NCBI RefSeq assembly: GCF_029846235.1
Contig: NZ_JARVWP010000005.1
Coordinates: 124,001 to 188,000, forward strand
Direction: 5' to 3'
Length of the DNA stretch: 64,000 bases
Source: Bradyrhizobium sp. CER78
Lineage (GTDB): Bacteria > Pseudomonadota > Alphaproteobacteria > Rhizobiales > Xanthobacteraceae
Below, in pieces: positions 7,785 to 16,302 of the stretch. Every line of letters begins with the position of its first letter. Positions within the stretch are counted from its first letter, which is position 1. The position numbers and the translations under genes are program-made. The notes beneath the pieces are model-generated. The model made no database searches, was not told where the DNA came from, and was given only the letters and a program-made list of their open reading frames with translations.

Positions 7785-8128
7785 TCCGGCAGCGAGCGGA
7801 ACGTTATACGGGTTACCGAAAAAGCCATGCAGGTGCCCGACGTGTCAACCCGTTCTTGCGAGCTGAACGCGATCGGTAAAATATGATGCGTCGGCTTCGA
7901 CGGTGAGAAACCTCCTTCACCGAAAGTCCGCGCATGATCCCGGAATCGTAGCACGAGCCGGCGCCGATCGCCCTATGCTTGTTGCGATGATGTCAGTGTG
8001 CCGCTGAGTTGCCCGACGCGTCAAGCGGATGAGCGGCTCGCAGCGCTTGTATCGACATCAGGGCAGTTTTGGCTCGCGTCAGTTCAACCGACCCGTGCCG
8101 CCGTTAGATTGCAGGGAGGGAAGCGCCG
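7785..8128. other. gene-poor stretch at the right edge of the prophage remnant
   Basis: Bases 7785-7847 still read as tail-collar protein without a start. From about 7850 to 8128 I see no credible gene in any frame; the open frames there have no ribosome site or recognisable product. No integrase, attachment repeat or tRNA is visible. Confidence 0.5.
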
Positions 8129-8314
8129 ATGTATTTCGTTGCTGCCGTGCTCGCGGTCCTGTCCGGCCTGTTCTATGCCGCAGGCCATCATCAGATCGGC
8201 TCCATCGGTGCCACCATGTGCCAATATGGCGGCATCTTCTGCGACAGCCCGGTGCTGGTTCTCGTCGGTGCGGGGTTCGCCGCGGCGTGGGGCATGCTCG
8301 TCAGCGTGCGCTGA
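8129..8314 (+). CDS. small hydrophobic membrane protein
   Basis: The 61-residue protein is almost entirely two hydrophobic spans (VAAVLAVLSGLFYAAG and VLVLVGAGFAAAWGML) separated by a loop with two cysteines. A good ribosome site (GGAGGGAAG) lies 6 bases before the ATG. It is predicted to sit in the inner membrane. I do not recognise a named family; similar short proteins are common in rhizobia. Confidence 0.65.
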   Translation: MYFVAAVLAVLSGLFYAAGHHQIGSIGATMCQYGGIFCDSPVLVLVGAGFAAAWGMLVSVR

Positions 8315-8335
8315 TTATCCTACGAACGCCCGCAC

Positions 8336-8644
8336 CTACTGCGGCGCGATCGGATTTGCCGGTTGAGCAGGCTTTGGGCCGGGCGGAGTAGGCTCAATCG
8401 GCGCCTTGGGCTCGGTCGGTATCACCTTTGCGCCAGCTGCACGTGCGGCCTCGCCGGTCGTCGAGTAATTGGCGGAAGCGGCCGGCTGCACCTTCGGCTT
8501 GCTCCACGGACCGTGGTCGACGACCAGCATGCCCAACACGCCGAGGATCGCAACCACCGCCGCAACCAGCAGCGGCGTGCCGCCATGCCGATTTCGATGC
8601 TCAACCGGACGGCTATCCGATATGCCATGCGCTTGCATTGTCAT
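8336..8644 (-). CDS. small single-TM protein with Pro-rich C-terminus
   Basis: The protein has about 102 residues from the ATG at 8644, preceded by GGAGGAG; 8647 and 8638 are alternative starts in the same ATG cluster, and the frame to 8731 has no ribosome site. It has a basic N-terminus, one membrane span (LLVAAVVAILGVLGMLVV) and a Pro-rich tail (PTEPKAPIEPTPPGPKPAQP) probably facing the periplasm. The function is unknown. Confidence 0.65.
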   Translation of the reverse strand: MTMQAHGISDSRPVEHRNRHGGTPLLVAAVVAILGVLGMLVVDHGPWSKPKVQPAASANYSTTGEAARAAGAKVIPTEPKAPIEPTPPGPKPAQPANPIAPQ

Positions 8645-8841
8645 CATCGTCTCCTCCACGGAAACAAGCCGCGACCGGCGCGTAAGTTTCCGGTTCCGCG
8701 ATGTGAAAGCGAGACATGTTGGTGGAACCAATCCATAGCCACCGAATTTCCACGATATGCGGCCGCTACCGGCCGTTCAAAGCACGCCCGGATTGCCAAA
8801 GGTGACGGGACCTGGCCTTCAGTGAAATCGCGGCACGGCAC

Positions 8842-9102
8842 ATGAGCTCCGAAATACCCGAGTCCCCTCTTCAGCCCACGCTCGGTGAGCGAGCGATCGA
8901 CACCGCGACCGACGTTTCGCGAACCATCACGGAGGTGTCTGACGGACTTCGCGCGGCCGCCGATCGCCTCAGCGAGGCGATCGCAAGCTCGCGCCGGCCG
9001 GGCGGAGTCCTCGCCACGGTAAGCGCGGTCACGCGCGAAGCGCCGCTCGCAAGTCTGTTCGTTGCGTTTCTGCTCGGCATTGCCGTCGCGCGCCGGCGCT
9101 AG
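8842..9102 (+). CDS. small protein with C-terminal membrane anchor (DUF883-like layout)
   Basis: The 86-residue protein has an amphipathic helical N-terminal part (SRTITEVSDGLRAAADRLSE) and ends with a membrane span and RRR (SLFVAFLLGIAVARRR). This layout resembles the ElaB/YqjD/DUF883 group of ribosome-associated, tail-anchored stress proteins, but the sequence match is not strong enough to assign it. It converges with the phasin gene. Confidence 0.65.
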   Translation: MSSEIPESPLQPTLGERAIDTATDVSRTITEVSDGLRAAADRLSEAIASSRRPGGVLATVSAVTREAPLASLFVAFLLGIAVARRR

Positions 9103-9127
9103 GCGTCGATGCGCCGCGACGACTGTC

Positions 9128-9481
9128 CTAGAACTTGCCCTTCGTGGCGTCCTTGGTTGCGGACATCACGCTTCCGCTGATCTGCCGCATATGTTCGCCG
9201 GCATTGGTGAACTGGCTGCGCAGGAATTCCGACTGGATCCGCATCGCCTCCTGCAGATCGGTCGCGTGCACGAGCTTGCGCGCATGCTCGAACGCCGCCT
9301 TCATGTTCTGCTCGGTGAACGACAGCGCCTGTTTGGAAATCTCGGTACCGGTGCCCGGCATCGCCGTCATCGACTTGCTTGCGGCATCAAAGAACAGGCT
9401 GAAGGCCTGTTCGGCCTGGTCAATGGTCTTTTCCGCGAGATCGCGCAACTCGGCGGGAACTTCAAGCTTCGGTTCAATCAT
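9128..9481 (-). CDS. phasin family protein
   Basis: The 117-residue all-helical protein contains the phasin pattern (LAEKTIDQAEQAFSLFFDAA, then LSFTEQNMKAAFEHARKLV and LQSEF-like AMRIQSEFLRSQF). Phasins coat polyhydroxyalkanoate granules and control their number and size. It is a single gene with no PHA synthase nearby, which is usual because rhizobia carry several scattered phasin paralogs. Confidence 0.88.
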   Translation of the reverse strand: MIEPKLEVPAELRDLAEKTIDQAEQAFSLFFDAASKSMTAMPGTGTEISKQALSFTEQNMKAAFEHARKLVHATDLQEAMRIQSEFLRSQFTNAGEHMRQISGSVMSATKDATKGKF

Positions 9482-9717
9482 GATCGCGCCCCCTGGAATA
9501 AGCGTCGACCAACGTTAGCATAGATTGTGACGGCGTCAGCGCGGTATCGCCAACGATGAGAGATCCCGTTCGCTCCAGTGATCGAGGAAAAATTACCTAG
9601 CGGCGACCGGACTGGGCCATCGCCGGATTCCAATCATGTCAGCACTGTGGCATAGTGATTCGGCCTCGTCGTTGGTCGCGTTCTCGTCTCGCGTCTCTTG
9701 GGGAATAAGGGGATCCG

Positions 9718-9903
9718 ATGCTGCGCGCCGTTCGTCCGACACCGACCTGCACCCGCTTTAAGACCAGCATAGAGATGCCGTGCATGAAGTGCGGCACACA
9801 GATGCGGCTTGCCTTGGTCGAGCCGCGCGACCAAGTCTACGACGTGCTGACCTATCAGTGCGCGCCCTGCAATTCCGGCGAAAGCTTCCTGAACGCGCGC
9901 TAG
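9718..9903 (+). CDS. small zinc-ribbon-like protein
   Basis: The 61-residue protein has two CxxC pairs (MPCMKCGTQM and YQCAPCNSGE) spaced like a short zinc ribbon. An AAGGGG ribosome site supports the ATG at 9718; an internal ATG at 9775 would give a 42-residue core. No enzymatic motif is present. Small metal-binding proteins of this shape often act in nucleic-acid or protein contacts, which is only an inference here. Confidence 0.65.
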   Translation: MLRAVRPTPTCTRFKTSIEMPCMKCGTQMRLALVEPRDQVYDVLTYQCAPCNSGESFLNAR

Positions 9904-9916
9904 GCTGCCGGCACGT

Positions 9917-10120
9917 TCAGTCGTTCAGCACCGCGGCTCCCGCTTCCGTCAGCTCGGGCTCGCCGTCATGCAATTCGACCAGACCAAGCTCGGTGAGGAT
10001 GATCAGATCCTCGTCGCTGACCGGTGACAATTTGAGCCTGCCGGCCTGGATATCCCGGAGAGTCCAGCGCAAGCCGATGGCGCGCTCGAGTGAAAATTCA
10101 GCGAATGGATTGTTTGCCAT
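9917..10120 (-). CDS. hypothetical 67-residue protein
   Basis: The frame encodes a short acidic, winged-helix-like sequence (ERAIGLRWTLRDIQAGRL, then LIILTELGLVELHDGEPELT). The LTELGLVE...LTEAG pattern is like a small DNA-binding wing but is too short to assign. It converges with the zinc-ribbon gene 14 bases away. I do not recognise it. Confidence 0.55.
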   Translation of the reverse strand: MANNPFAEFSLERAIGLRWTLRDIQAGRLKLSPVSDEDLIILTELGLVELHDGEPELTEAGAAVLND

Positions 10121-10263
10121 TCGCTTCGACTAGTGCGGGATTTGGATCAGACTTTGTCTTTGCCGCGGCGGCTTCATGGACCGCACACATTGATGACGAG
10201 CTGGCGCGATCGGGGCATCCGGCGCCCGATCGCGCCATCGCTCCAGATGTGTCTCGCTGCGGC

Positions 10264-11397
10264 TTAGTAGCGGTAGGGATCGATATCGAGCAGAGGGAAT
10301 GCGCTGAACACGCTCGGCAGATTCGTCGGCGTCGCCGGATGCAGATAGGACTTGTCCAGTTCGGCGAAGCTGGTGACACCGAGCAGCCCGAGGCAGCGGA
10401 TCACCTCGTCCTCCAGCAATTCAAGCATCCGGACGATGCCCGCCTCGCCGGCCGCGGCGAGCGCCCAGCATTGCAGACGGCCGATCCCGACGAGGTCGGC
10501 CCCCGAGACGATAGCCTTGACGATATCGGTGCCGCGGCAGATCGAGCCGTCGACCATGATCTTGGCACGGCCGGCGACGGCCTGGACGATCTCAGGCAGG
10601 ACATGCACGGATCCACGGCCGTGGTCGAGCTGCCGTCCGCCATGATTTGAGACGTAGATCCAGTCGACCCCGTGATCGAGCGCGATCTTCGCGTCTTCGG
10701 CGGTAGCTATACCCTTGAGGATCAGCGGAATCTTGAACTTGTCCTTGATCAACTTCACCGTCCGCCATTCCAGCCCCTTCTGGAAATCGCCGCCGGTGGC
10801 GCGGATGCGGCTTTCCCGGACGTAGCGCTTGGCGATGTCGCGCTCACGCCGGCTGTAATGGGCGGTGTCCACGGTGAGGCAGAACGCGGCGTAACCGTTG
10901 TCGATGCTGCGGCTGACCACATCCTCGACGAAAGCATCGTCGCCGCGCACATAGAGCTGGAAGATGCGCAAGGCATCCGGCGCCGCCTTGGCGGTATTCT
11001 CCAGCCCAGGCTCTGACACTGAGCTCAGCATATGCGCCGCCCCGAACGTTCCCGCGCCGCGCGCGACGGCCGCGCCCGCGTCGGGATCGAAGATCTCGAG
11101 TGCACCGACCGGCGCGATCATCACGGGAAGCCGGAGCTTGCGGCCGAAGACCTCGGTGGAGGGATCGACATTGATGACGTTGCGCAGGACGCGCGGCCGG
11201 AACGCAATCTCGTCGAGCGCCATCCTGTTGCGGCGCATCGTGGTCTCGGTCTCCGAGGCGCCGACGATGTAGTCCCAGGCGTTCTGATTCAGCTTGGCGC
11301 GGGCCTTTTGCGCGAATTCGTGCAGGTTCTGGTATTCCTCGCCGCTGGCGCCGAGCTCGACATTGCGCGCCTGCTGGATGGGGGTCCCGTCATTCAT
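10264..11397 (-). CDS. FMN-dependent alpha-hydroxy-acid oxidase/dehydrogenase
   Basis: The 377-residue protein is a full-length TIM-barrel FMN enzyme of the lactate dehydrogenase/glycolate oxidase family. It shows PVMIAPVGALEIF near the flavin, LILKGIATAEDA with the conserved lysine, and VSNHGGRQLDHG with the catalytic histidine. These enzymes oxidise L-2-hydroxy acids to 2-oxo acids. There is no hydrophobic membrane loop typical of LldD, so a soluble oxidase is likelier. It appears to be a single-gene unit; the substrate (lactate, glycolate, mandelate or other) is open. Confidence 0.9.
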   Translation of the reverse strand: MNDGTPIQQARNVELGASGEEYQNLHEFAQKARAKLNQNAWDYIVGASETETTMRRNRMALDEIAFRPRVLRNVINVDPSTEVFGRKLRLPVMIAPVGALEIFDPDAGAAVARGAGTFGAAHMLSSVSEPGLENTAKAAPDALRIFQLYVRGDDAFVEDVVSRSIDNGYAAFCLTVDTAHYSRRERDIAKRYVRESRIRATGGDFQKGLEWRTVKLIKDKFKIPLILKGIATAEDAKIALDHGVDWIYVSNHGGRQLDHGRGSVHVLPEIVQAVAGRAKIMVDGSICRGTDIVKAIVSGADLVGIGRLQCWALAAAGEAGIVRMLELLEDEVIRCLGLLGVTSFAELDKSYLHPATPTNLPSVFSAFPLLDIDPYRY

Positions 11398-11562
11398 GGT
11401 GTTTCTTCTCCCGATTTGGCCGGCACATTAGCCGCAGACAAACCGGAAAAGCTACCACCTTGACCCACGAATCCGGCCAGCGAAGGCCAGCTATACGCCT
11501 GTGAGATAGATCGGATTTCGACGCGACGCCGCCGCCTCCGGATTGACGTTGCTCGCTACCTG

Positions 11563-12582
11563 CTAGCTGCCCGAAAACCGGTTTCGGTACTCGGTCGGCG
11601 ACACGCCGAGATGGCGCAGGAAGGCCCGCCGCATGCGTTCATCATCGCCAAACCCCGCGCGCTTGGCGACCTCGACCACGCCGCCGATCTGGCGGCTTTC
11701 GAGCAGCAACCGCGCAGTCTCCACACGCAGCGCCTCGACGCCGCTCGCAGGTGTCATGCCGGTGCGGCTGACATAGGTCCGGGCAAAGGTGCGCGGCGTC
11801 ATCCCGGCCTTTTCCGCCAGCGTCTCGACCTTGAGGTCGCTGGTGATGTTCTCGATGATCCAGGCATGCAGTGCGCTGAAGCGTCCCTCGACGTCCGACG
11901 CCTGGGCCGCAAGGACGGTCGAGAACTGGCTCTGGCCGCCCGGCCGCTTCAGAAACACCACAAGTCTACGAGCGACGTCGAGCGCGATGGTGTGTCCGAA
12001 ATCCTCCTCGATCATCGCGAGCGCCAGATCGATGCCGGCGCTGACGCCCGCCGACGACCAGACATGTCCGTCCTTGACGAAAATCGCGTTGGGCTCGACG
12101 CGGATATTGGGAAAGCTGTCCTGCAAACGAGGACAATACCGCCAGTGCGTTGCAGCACGCTTGCCATCCAGAATTCCGGTCCAGGCCAGCGCGAATGCGC
12201 CGAGGCAGACCGATGCGATACGGCGCGCCTTCGGCAGCGCCTTCGCAATCCAGTCCATCAACTCGGCGTCGTTGCGGATCTTCCAGATGCCGGGCCCGCC
12301 GGGGATCACCAGCGTGTCGACCTCGGCAGGCGAAACACTGACGATCGGCGCTGTGTCGATCATCATGCCGACATCGGTCGGTACCAAGCCACCAGACGTC
12401 GACAGATAGGATAGCGAGTAGTCCGGCCCGGGCAGTTCGATCGCCTCCAGCTCTGCGAACACCTGGGCCGGCCCCGAGATGTCAAGCAAGGTCACGCCCG
12501 GAAAGGCAATGATCGCGATCCGCCGCGTCGCTTTCCTGTCGCGCGGCTCAGGCCGGGGCGGTTTGGCAGCTTTCGAGGGCAT
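11563..12582 (-). CDS. GlxA family transcriptional regulator (DJ-1/PfpI domain plus AraC HTH)
   Basis: The protein has 339 residues from the ATG at 12582; the frame extends 25 codons further to 12657 but would run into the opposite gene. Residues about 20-190 form a class I glutamine amidotransferase/DJ-1 fold with the nucleophile-elbow cysteine in RRIASVCLGAF. The last 100 residues are an AraC-type double helix-turn-helix (LAEKAGMTPRTFARTYVSRTG, then VAKRAGFGDDERMRRAF). Such regulators sense small nitrogenous or carnitine-like ligands. It is divergent from the acetyltransferase-like/MFS pair, which is a plausible target. Confidence 0.88.
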   Translation of the reverse strand: MPSKAAKPPRPEPRDRKATRRIAIIAFPGVTLLDISGPAQVFAELEAIELPGPDYSLSYLSTSGGLVPTDVGMMIDTAPIVSVSPAEVDTLVIPGGPGIWKIRNDAELMDWIAKALPKARRIASVCLGAFALAWTGILDGKRAATHWRYCPRLQDSFPNIRVEPNAIFVKDGHVWSSAGVSAGIDLALAMIEEDFGHTIALDVARRLVVFLKRPGGQSQFSTVLAAQASDVEGRFSALHAWIIENITSDLKVETLAEKAGMTPRTFARTYVSRTGMTPASGVEALRVETARLLLESRQIGGVVEVAKRAGFGDDERMRRAFLRHLGVSPTEYRNRFSGS

Positions 12583-12645
12583 ATTGTCCTTTAAGCCATT
12601 CGAGGGCGCCCTGTATAGCTCACGATGGAATTCTGGAGTTCTGCC

Positions 12646-13359
12646 ATGTCGCGACATCTGGGCAGCGGATACGGGGCGATCAAATCGCCTTGGACGGATT
12701 ACGCGATCTACAGTCTACCGGATGCCTCCCGGGTCGAAGCCTGCGATCGTCAGCCGCTGATGGACGCCATGAACGGCATCATCGCCGTCAACTGGCAGGC
12801 CACCGAGCCGCACTGGACCGCAACCTCCTCGCCCTTCGACAAGAAGTACAGCCTGATCCTCGTCTATGACGGCTCAGGCCTCGTGGCCTTCTCGGTCTAC
12901 CGCATCCTGCAGATGTCGGCCGGACTAGGAATCTATCGCAGCGGCACCGAGGTGCTCCCGGCGCACCAGGGCCGCGGTTTGTACGGCTTCTTCACGGCGG
13001 AAGTTCTGAAATGCTCAGGCGCCACTGAACGAGCCGATGGCAACGTGCTCTACGGTTGGCGAACCCGCAACCCGATCGTCTGGGCAGCGAACGCTAAGAT
13101 TTGCGAAAAAGTGTCTCCATCATTGCTCGATGATGCGCAGGACCTTGCTCTGCAAGCGGCCTGTATCGAGATGTGCACTTCGCTCTATCCGGGCAAGCCG
13201 CTCGAACTGCCCGATATGATCATGCGTGGCGCTTACGGCCACATTAAGCACCATCGGCAGGCCTATCATGGCACCGCGTCGCTGGTCGATGCCGCGATGT
13301 CGCGAAAGATTCCGAATTCAGCGGATGCCCTTTTCTCTGTGGGTTACGCGAGGGTGTGA
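12646..13359 (+). CDS. GNAT-like acetyltransferase domain protein
   Basis: The protein has 237 residues from the ATG at 12646, chosen because GGAG lies 8 bases upstream; an ATG at 12625 adds 7 residues. The central part LVAFSVYRILQ, then GTEVLPAHQGRGLYGFFTAEVL, resembles the GNAT beta4-alpha3 acetyl-CoA site (QGRG). The C-terminus is unusual and I do not recognise it. Its stop overlaps the MFS start (TGATG), so the two genes are translationally coupled. Confidence 0.7.
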   Translation: MSRHLGSGYGAIKSPWTDYAIYSLPDASRVEACDRQPLMDAMNGIIAVNWQATEPHWTATSSPFDKKYSLILVYDGSGLVAFSVYRILQMSAGLGIYRSGTEVLPAHQGRGLYGFFTAEVLKCSGATERADGNVLYGWRTRNPIVWAANAKICEKVSPSLLDDAQDLALQAACIEMCTSLYPGKPLELPDMIMRGAYGHIKHHRQAYHGTASLVDAAMSRKIPNSADALFSVGYARV

Positions 13360-14651
13360 TGTCGATGCTCGGACAACAAGCCGTTTACGCCCCGACGTCG
13401 CGGTTCACCGATCGCGCTTATCTCGCCTGGACAGCCGTGGCGATCGCCTATGCCATCGCATTCCTGCAGCGCGTGTCGCCGCAATCGGTCAGCCTCAGCT
13501 TCATGCACGACTTCAAAACCGACGCGGCCGGTGTTGCGATGCTGGCCTCGAGCTACTTCTGGGGCTACACCTTGATGCAGATTCCGGCCGGCCTTCTGGT
13601 CGATCGTTACGGCGTCAAGCGCGTCGTGCTCGTCAGCATGGTCGCCTCGTCGCTCGGCAGCGCGGCGTTCGCGCTGGCGCCGAACCTGCTCGACGTCTTT
13701 GCCGCACGCCTGATCGTCGCCTGTGGCGATGCGCTGGTCTTTACCGCACTGTTGAAGCTCGTCGCGCAGAGCTTTGCCGATGAGCGGTTCGGCATGATGT
13801 CGGGCATTTCACAGGTCTCCGGCTATGTTGGCGGCGTGATCGCGACCACACCGCTCGCAGCCGCCGTCTCGGGGTTCGGCTGGCGGGCCTGCTTCCTGTT
13901 CATCGCCTGCATCGGCCTCGCCAACCTCGCCTTCGCCAAGGTCACGCTCAAACCTGATCCGGCCTCGCACAGCAACAAGACGCTGAAGGGCGTCGTGATC
14001 GCAGCGCGGCAATCGCTGGCTCATGTCGCGAACTGGGGTTGCGCAATGACGTTTGCGTCGCACTTCGCGGTCGTGACGACGCTGTCGGGCGTCTGGGGCA
14101 TTCCGATGGTTGCCCACTTCTTCCATATCACCCCAACGGCTGCCGGCACGCCGCTGCTCGCCTTCATGATCGGCAATGCGCTCGGCTCGGTCTTCCTCGG
14201 TCACGCCGCCGATCATGCCGCCGCGGCGCTCGACCGCGCGCTGATCGGCATCTGCGCGTTGCGCATGCTGCTGATCGCGCTGCTGCTGCCGCCGGTCGCC
14301 CAGACATTCGGTCTCGCCTACGTCACCGTCGTGTTCACGATTTTGGGCCTCGTCGCCGGCGGCACCGTTCCGCTGGTGTTGAAATGCGTCAAGAAGCTCT
14401 ACACCTCCGACTTGATCGGCGTGGGCGCTTCCGTGAACACCACTGCCGCCGGGATCTTCGCCGGCGTCTCGCAGCCGATCATCGGCTTTGCGATGCTTAC
14501 CGCCAGCAACGTCTCCGGCACCGACGCAGTGCACAACGCGGCCGCGATCGGTGACGGCGGTTACAGCGCCTTGATCGTCATTCTGCTTCTGATGTCGCTG
14601 CCGGGCATTGCCGGGCCGCTGATGATGAGAAGCAAGTTGATAGCTCGTTAG
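13359..14651 (+). CDS. MFS transporter
   Basis: The 430-residue protein has twelve predicted membrane spans and the MFS loop motif GLLVDRYGVKRVVLVS between TM2 and TM3. The overall look is that of the NNP/ACS-like and glucarate-type family carriers. The ATG at 13359 shares one base with the upstream stop. The partner acetyltransferase-like gene suggests export or import of a compound that is also acetylated, but this is only context. Confidence 0.88.
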   Translation: MSMLGQQAVYAPTSRFTDRAYLAWTAVAIAYAIAFLQRVSPQSVSLSFMHDFKTDAAGVAMLASSYFWGYTLMQIPAGLLVDRYGVKRVVLVSMVASSLGSAAFALAPNLLDVFAARLIVACGDALVFTALLKLVAQSFADERFGMMSGISQVSGYVGGVIATTPLAAAVSGFGWRACFLFIACIGLANLAFAKVTLKPDPASHSNKTLKGVVIAARQSLAHVANWGCAMTFASHFAVVTTLSGVWGIPMVAHFFHITPTAAGTPLLAFMIGNALGSVFLGHAADHAAAALDRALIGICALRMLLIALLLPPVAQTFGLAYVTVVFTILGLVAGGTVPLVLKCVKKLYTSDLIGVGASVNTTAAGIFAGVSQPIIGFAMLTASNVSGTDAVHNAAAIGDGGYSALIVILLLMSLPGIAGPLMMRSKLIAR

Positions 14652-14676
14652 TGTCGTTATGAGTGTAGGGGGTGTT

Positions 14677-15432
14677 ATGGAGCGCTTGTTCTTGAAAAGA
14701 GGCGACGTTGCGTCGAACTTTCCGGTCAGCAGCTGGCAGAGCGTGATGTTCTCCGAGTTTGAAGCGCAGATGAGCAGCGAGGCAAGGCCGTTCCCTTGCG
14801 TGTTCGGGGTGACCGGACATCGCCAGGATCAGCTCCGCTACCTATTCCTCGATCCGTACGATGTCGCGGTGCTCGGCGAACAACTCGCACAATATGTTTC
14901 GGAGGCGCGTTCGTTCGGGCCCAACACCTCGTTGATCGTGTTCACGCGCCCTCGCCCGGTGCAAACGCTCGACGCCTATTATCGCAAGATGTGGCTGACG
15001 CTCGACCAGCTCGCGCGCCTGGACAAGAATCCGTGGCCATCAGACATTCCGGAACAGATCGACCACCCGATGTGGGAGTTCTCGTTTGCAGGCGAGCCGA
15101 TCTTCGTCGTGTGCACGACGCCCGCCCATGTGATGCGCCAAAGCCGCCGATCCAGCGCCTTCATGCTCACGTTCCAGCCGCGCTGGGTGTTCGAGAAGAT
15201 CCTGGGGACCGAAAAGGCGGCGAACGCCGCATTCGCCGAGGTGCGCAAGCGCCTGATCCCGTACGACAGCGCAAGCCCCTCTCCGCTTCTTGGCCGCTAC
15301 GGCGCGACCGATGGCCGCGAATATCTGCAGTACTTCCTGCACGACGACAACGCCGCGAGCGGAGGCTGTCCGTTTGCCAAGCTCGCGCAGAACAAAACGC
15401 CACCGATCGCGAACAAGGAACAGGCAGCATGA
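14677..15432 (+). CDS. YqcI/YcgG family protein
   Basis: The protein has 251 residues from the ATG at 14677, preceded by AGGGGG; 14659 is an alternative. It shows the family's features: FPCVFGVTGHRQDQLRYLF near the N-terminus, the central HPMWEFSFAGEPIFVVCTTPAH and a conserved end GGCPFAKL. YqcI/YcgG proteins are of unknown biochemistry, with a heme-like CPF motif near the C-terminus and links to guanidine/hydroxylation chemistry in some members. Its stop overlaps the cupin start, so the two are coupled. Confidence 0.82.
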   Translation: MERLFLKRGDVASNFPVSSWQSVMFSEFEAQMSSEARPFPCVFGVTGHRQDQLRYLFLDPYDVAVLGEQLAQYVSEARSFGPNTSLIVFTRPRPVQTLDAYYRKMWLTLDQLARLDKNPWPSDIPEQIDHPMWEFSFAGEPIFVVCTTPAHVMRQSRRSSAFMLTFQPRWVFEKILGTEKAANAAFAEVRKRLIPYDSASPSPLLGRYGATDGREYLQYFLHDDNAASGGCPFAKLAQNKTPPIANKEQAA

Positions 15433-15776
15433 CCCAGATCATCGCCGGCACGAAGACTGAATTTGCCATCGATCCGGAGATCCTGAACCTGCTCCCGGCC
15501 CAGGGTTCCGTCGAGCTGCAGCACGATGCGGCCGGCAAGGTGCATCACTTCCATACTCATCCGGTCGATGAAATCCTGATGATCATCAGCGGCCGGCTGA
15601 ACTTCATCTGGGACGACGGCGAGCGGGTCGTCGGTGCCGGCGACACCATCTTTCTGCCGGCCGGTACCCGACATCAATCCGAAGCGCTCGAGGGCGGCGC
15701 GATCTACGTAATCGCGACGCAGCCGCCTGCCAGGCCCATGACATTCAGGGAAAACGCGAACACTTCAGGACAGTGA
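15429..15776 (+). CDS. cupin domain protein
   Basis: The 115-residue single-cupin protein has the metal-binding motif HHFHTHPVDEILMIISG (motif 1) and GDTIFLPAGTRHQ (motif 2). The ATG at 15429 overlaps the upstream stop by 4 bases; the longer frame upstream is the shadow of the YqcI gene. A role as small metal-dependent isomerase, oxygenase or sensor is possible. Co-occurrence with YqcI suggests joint action on one small molecule. Confidence 0.85.
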   Translation: MTQIIAGTKTEFAIDPEILNLLPAQGSVELQHDAAGKVHHFHTHPVDEILMIISGRLNFIWDDGERVVGAGDTIFLPAGTRHQSEALEGGAIYVIATQPPARPMTFRENANTSGQ

Positions 15777-15947
15777 AGGATCGCGCGGCGGGTTTACCGC
15801 CAAACGTTCGACCAGCTCGATGACCTCGGAACGCTGGCCGGGCGCAAGTCGAAGGAGAGCCTTCAATAGTCGCAGGCTTTCCAGTGTTTCGCTCGATGGA
15901 GCTCCGAGCTTCTTCTGCAGCTCCGCAACATATGTGGGATTTTTCAT
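15765..15947 (-). CDS. small hypothetical protein
   Basis: The protein has 60 residues from ATG 15947, with a GGTGCGAG ribosome-site-like sequence upstream; the frame extends to 16019 but lacks one. It is helical and charged (LESLRLLKALLRLAPGQRSEVIELVERL). Its 3' end overlaps the cupin gene by 12 bases tail to tail. The function is unknown. Confidence 0.6.
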   Translation of the reverse strand: MKNPTYVAELQKKLGAPSSETLESLRLLKALLRLAPGQRSEVIELVERLAVNPPRDPSLS

Positions 15948-15972
15948 CTCGCACCTTAAGTGAGGATTACGA

Positions 15973-16158
15973 ATGGCATACCCAGGTAAGCGTGAAGGCT
16001 TGGCCCAGAAGGTCGACACCGCAGCTCAAGAGGCCGAACGCCTCGGCCTGACCACGGCAACCTTGATACTCCGGATGGCACGCCTCGAGATCGATCGGGC
16101 GGAGCCCGAGGAAGTTGAAAGTATGACAAGGAACAACTTGCGCAGCAAGCCGAACTGA
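15973..16158 (+). CDS. small hypothetical protein
   Basis: The 61-residue, helical, soluble protein contains AERLGLTTATLILRMARLEID. It is divergent from the 60-residue gene, with 25 bases between the starts, and has GTGAGGA upstream. It has no cysteine pair, signal or membrane span. I do not recognise it. Confidence 0.55.
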   Translation: MAYPGKREGLAQKVDTAAQEAERLGLTTATLILRMARLEIDRAEPEEVESMTRNNLRSKPN

Positions 16159-16230
16159 GCTCCCGACACGGGCCGGTTCCGGCTCCACGGGCCGCCGGCC
16201 CGCACCCAGGCCGTGAGCGACGTCGGACGA

Positions 16231-16252
16231 GGCGAGAGGCTTTGCTCTCGCC
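16231..16252. terminator. hairpin between convergent genes
   Basis: GGCGAGAG and CTCTCGCC pair perfectly around GCTTTG. It lies between the end of the 61-residue gene (plus) and the end of the CoA-transferase gene (minus). No long T-tract follows on either strand, so termination is plausible but not certain. Confidence 0.5.
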
Positions 16253-16302
16253 TGCGGTCAGGTTGTTTTACGTGTATTTGATCTTTGGTGCAGGCTGGCC
16301 GG

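Noticed and set aside
15765..15776. 12-base overlap between cupin and the 60-residue gene as evidence against the latter
   Set aside because: Short tail-to-tail overlaps are common; the small gene keeps a plausible start and composition.
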